DNA of 40,205 nucleotides. It comes from Bacteroidales bacterium UBA1800 (lineage in GTDB: Bacteria; Bacteroidota; Bacteroidia; Bacteroidales; VadinHA17). The stretch lies in NCBI GenBank assembly GCA_002319915.1, contig DCFQ01000002.1, positions 1 through 40,205 of the forward strand. Direction: 5' to 3'. Shown here piece by piece: positions 39,369 to 40,205 of this stretch; the stretch's first letter is position 1; each line of letters opens with the position of its first letter. Made by a program: the position numbers and the translations under genes. Below the pieces are notes generated by a model that made no database searches, had not been told where the DNA came from, and worked only from the letters and a program-made list of their open reading frames with translations.

Positions 39369-40205
39369 ATGAACAGAAAACGTACCCTGCTTATAAGTCT
39401 CCTGCTTGTCTCCTTTGTCGAAATTCTGCCCCAGGCCTCTTTTTCAGCGATGGACCTGAATTCGGAATTCAACAGGGCGATGGACCTGTTCGGCAAGGAG
39501 AAGTACTCAGCTGCCATAATTGCTTTTGACAAGATAGCCGGGAACAAAGGTTCCGTCGATGCAACAAAGGTATCGGAAGCCGAGTATTATGCCGCCCTGT
39601 CTGCTTTGCGCCTGTTCAATCCTGATTCCGAGTACAGGATGCTGAAGTACCTGGCTTCTCACCCCGAAACCCCGCGGATAACGGAGGGAAGGCTTGCCCT
39701 GGCTGACTATTTCTACCAGAACAAGAGCTACAGGAAAGCGGTGGACTACTATGATATGGTCGACAGGATGGAGATCGACCAGTCGAAGCTGCCCGAATAT
39801 TACTTCAGGTACGGCTATTCACTGTATATCAAGGGGGATAAGCCAAAGGCCATGATGATGTTTTCGGAAATCAAGGATATAGATACCGAGTATACCCCGC
39901 CCGCAATCTATTATTACTCCCACATTGCCTATGAACAGAAAATGTACCAGAGTGCACTGGAGGGATTCATGAAACTCAGGAATGATGAGACTTTCGGTCC
40001 AATTGTTCCGTTTTATATCGCCCAGATAATGTACCTCAATAAGGATTATGACGGGATCCTGGGGATCTCTACTGATCTGATAAAATCGGCGCCAAAGGAA
40101 AGGGTGGCCGAGCTTTACAGGTTCATTGGCGATGCCAACTATGAAAAAGGCAACTTCACCGAAGCCCTGAAATATCTAGAACAGTACAATTCTTCAGCAA
40201 AATCG
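39369..40205 (+). CDS. TPR-repeat protein, N-terminal part
   Basis: This is an open frame from the ATG at 39369 to the window end, 279 codons with no stop, so the gene continues beyond the window. A signal peptide is present (MNRKRTLLISLLLVSFVEIL, then PQASFSA), predicting export. After it come tetratricopeptide-like helix pairs: LFGKEKYSAAIIAFDKIAG, LADYFYQNKSYRKAVDYYDM, YSLYIKGDKPKAMMMFSEI, HIAYEQKMYQSALEGFMKL and DANYEKGNFTEALKYLEQYN, roughly one per 35-40 residues. Exported TPR proteins of this build are common in Bacteroidota and serve as scaffolds in envelope or gliding-related complexes. The total length and C-terminal domain are not visible. Confidence 0.85.
   Translation, partial: MNRKRTLLISLLLVSFVEILPQASFSAMDLNSEFNRAMDLFGKEKYSAAIIAFDKIAGNKGSVDATKVSEAEYYAALSALRLFNPDSEYRMLKYLASHPETPRITEGRLALADYFYQNKSYRKAVDYYDMVDRMEIDQSKLPEYYFRYGYSLYIKGDKPKAMMMFSEIKDIDTEYTPPAIYYYSHIAYEQKMYQSALEGFMKLRNDETFGPIVPFYIAQIMYLNKDYDGILGISTDLIKSAPKERVAELYRFIGDANYEKGNFTEALKYLEQYNSSAKS

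Overview
The window looks like a chromosomal segment of a Bacteroidota bacterium, most likely an anaerobic or gut/sediment Bacteroidales/Marinilabiliales-type lineage (inference). The signs are a ribosomal protein bTHX of the Bacteroidota type, a cold-shock/single-RRM protein pair, a Nim-family flavoprotein, lipoprotein and Tat-exported sugar enzymes, general absence of Shine-Dalgarno sequences, and a TAnnTTTG-type -7 box upstream of bTHX. Gene density is high, no gap exceeds 300 bases, and I saw no tRNA, rRNA, CRISPR, phage or transposase gene.

Layout. 1-4406 (+): the tail of a TIM-barrel-like protein, a URO-D family methyltransferase-like protein, a small outer-membrane protein and a secreted GH3 glycosidase. 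9078-4422 (-): ribokinase, nucleoside-hydrolase lipoprotein, ADP-ribosylglycohydrolase lipoprotein and a sugar permease, together a nucleoside/ADP-ribose-to-ribose salvage cassette. 9253-11667 (+): a BASS-family transporter and 2-keto-3-deoxygluconate kinase. 15218-11692 (-): zinc alcohol dehydrogenase, exported RraA-like aldolase and exported Tat enolase-superfamily dehydratase. Together these two units look like a sugar-acid pathway whose dehydration step may lie outside the cytoplasm. 15336-16253 (+): a PfkB-type sugar kinase.

The most striking block is 26865-16294 (-), eight tightly packed genes: 2-oxoacid dehydrogenase E2, fused E1 alpha/beta, HAD-IIA phosphatase, class II aldolase, HAD phosphatase, PHP-domain protein, bifunctional aldolase/short-chain dehydrogenase, and a sorbose-1-phosphate-reductase-like dehydrogenase. 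A HutC-type GntR regulator (27046-27762, +) is divergent to it, and two 16-bp inverted repeats with the same ACTTGTA arm lie in the shared promoter region. This reads as an inducible sugar-phosphate degradation operon that splits a phosphorylated sugar and passes products to a dedicated oxoacid dehydrogenase. I cannot name the substrate.

27878-29221 (+) is a Tat lipoprotein Gfo/Idh/MocA oxidoreductase. 29292-32724 is housekeeping and stress: cold-shock protein, RRM protein, Nim-like protein, bTHX with a long Lys/Pro/Ala/Glu tail, and a ThDP-dependent decarboxylase/synthase. 32806-38364 (+) is an envelope/transport run (EamA transporter, LTA-synthase-like sulfatase-fold enzyme, MFS transporter, polysaccharide-deacetylase-like protein). 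The window ends with FtsE (-) and the start of a TPR protein (+). Short 9-bp-period tandem repeats and CACAGAG-type repeats sit in several intergenic gaps.
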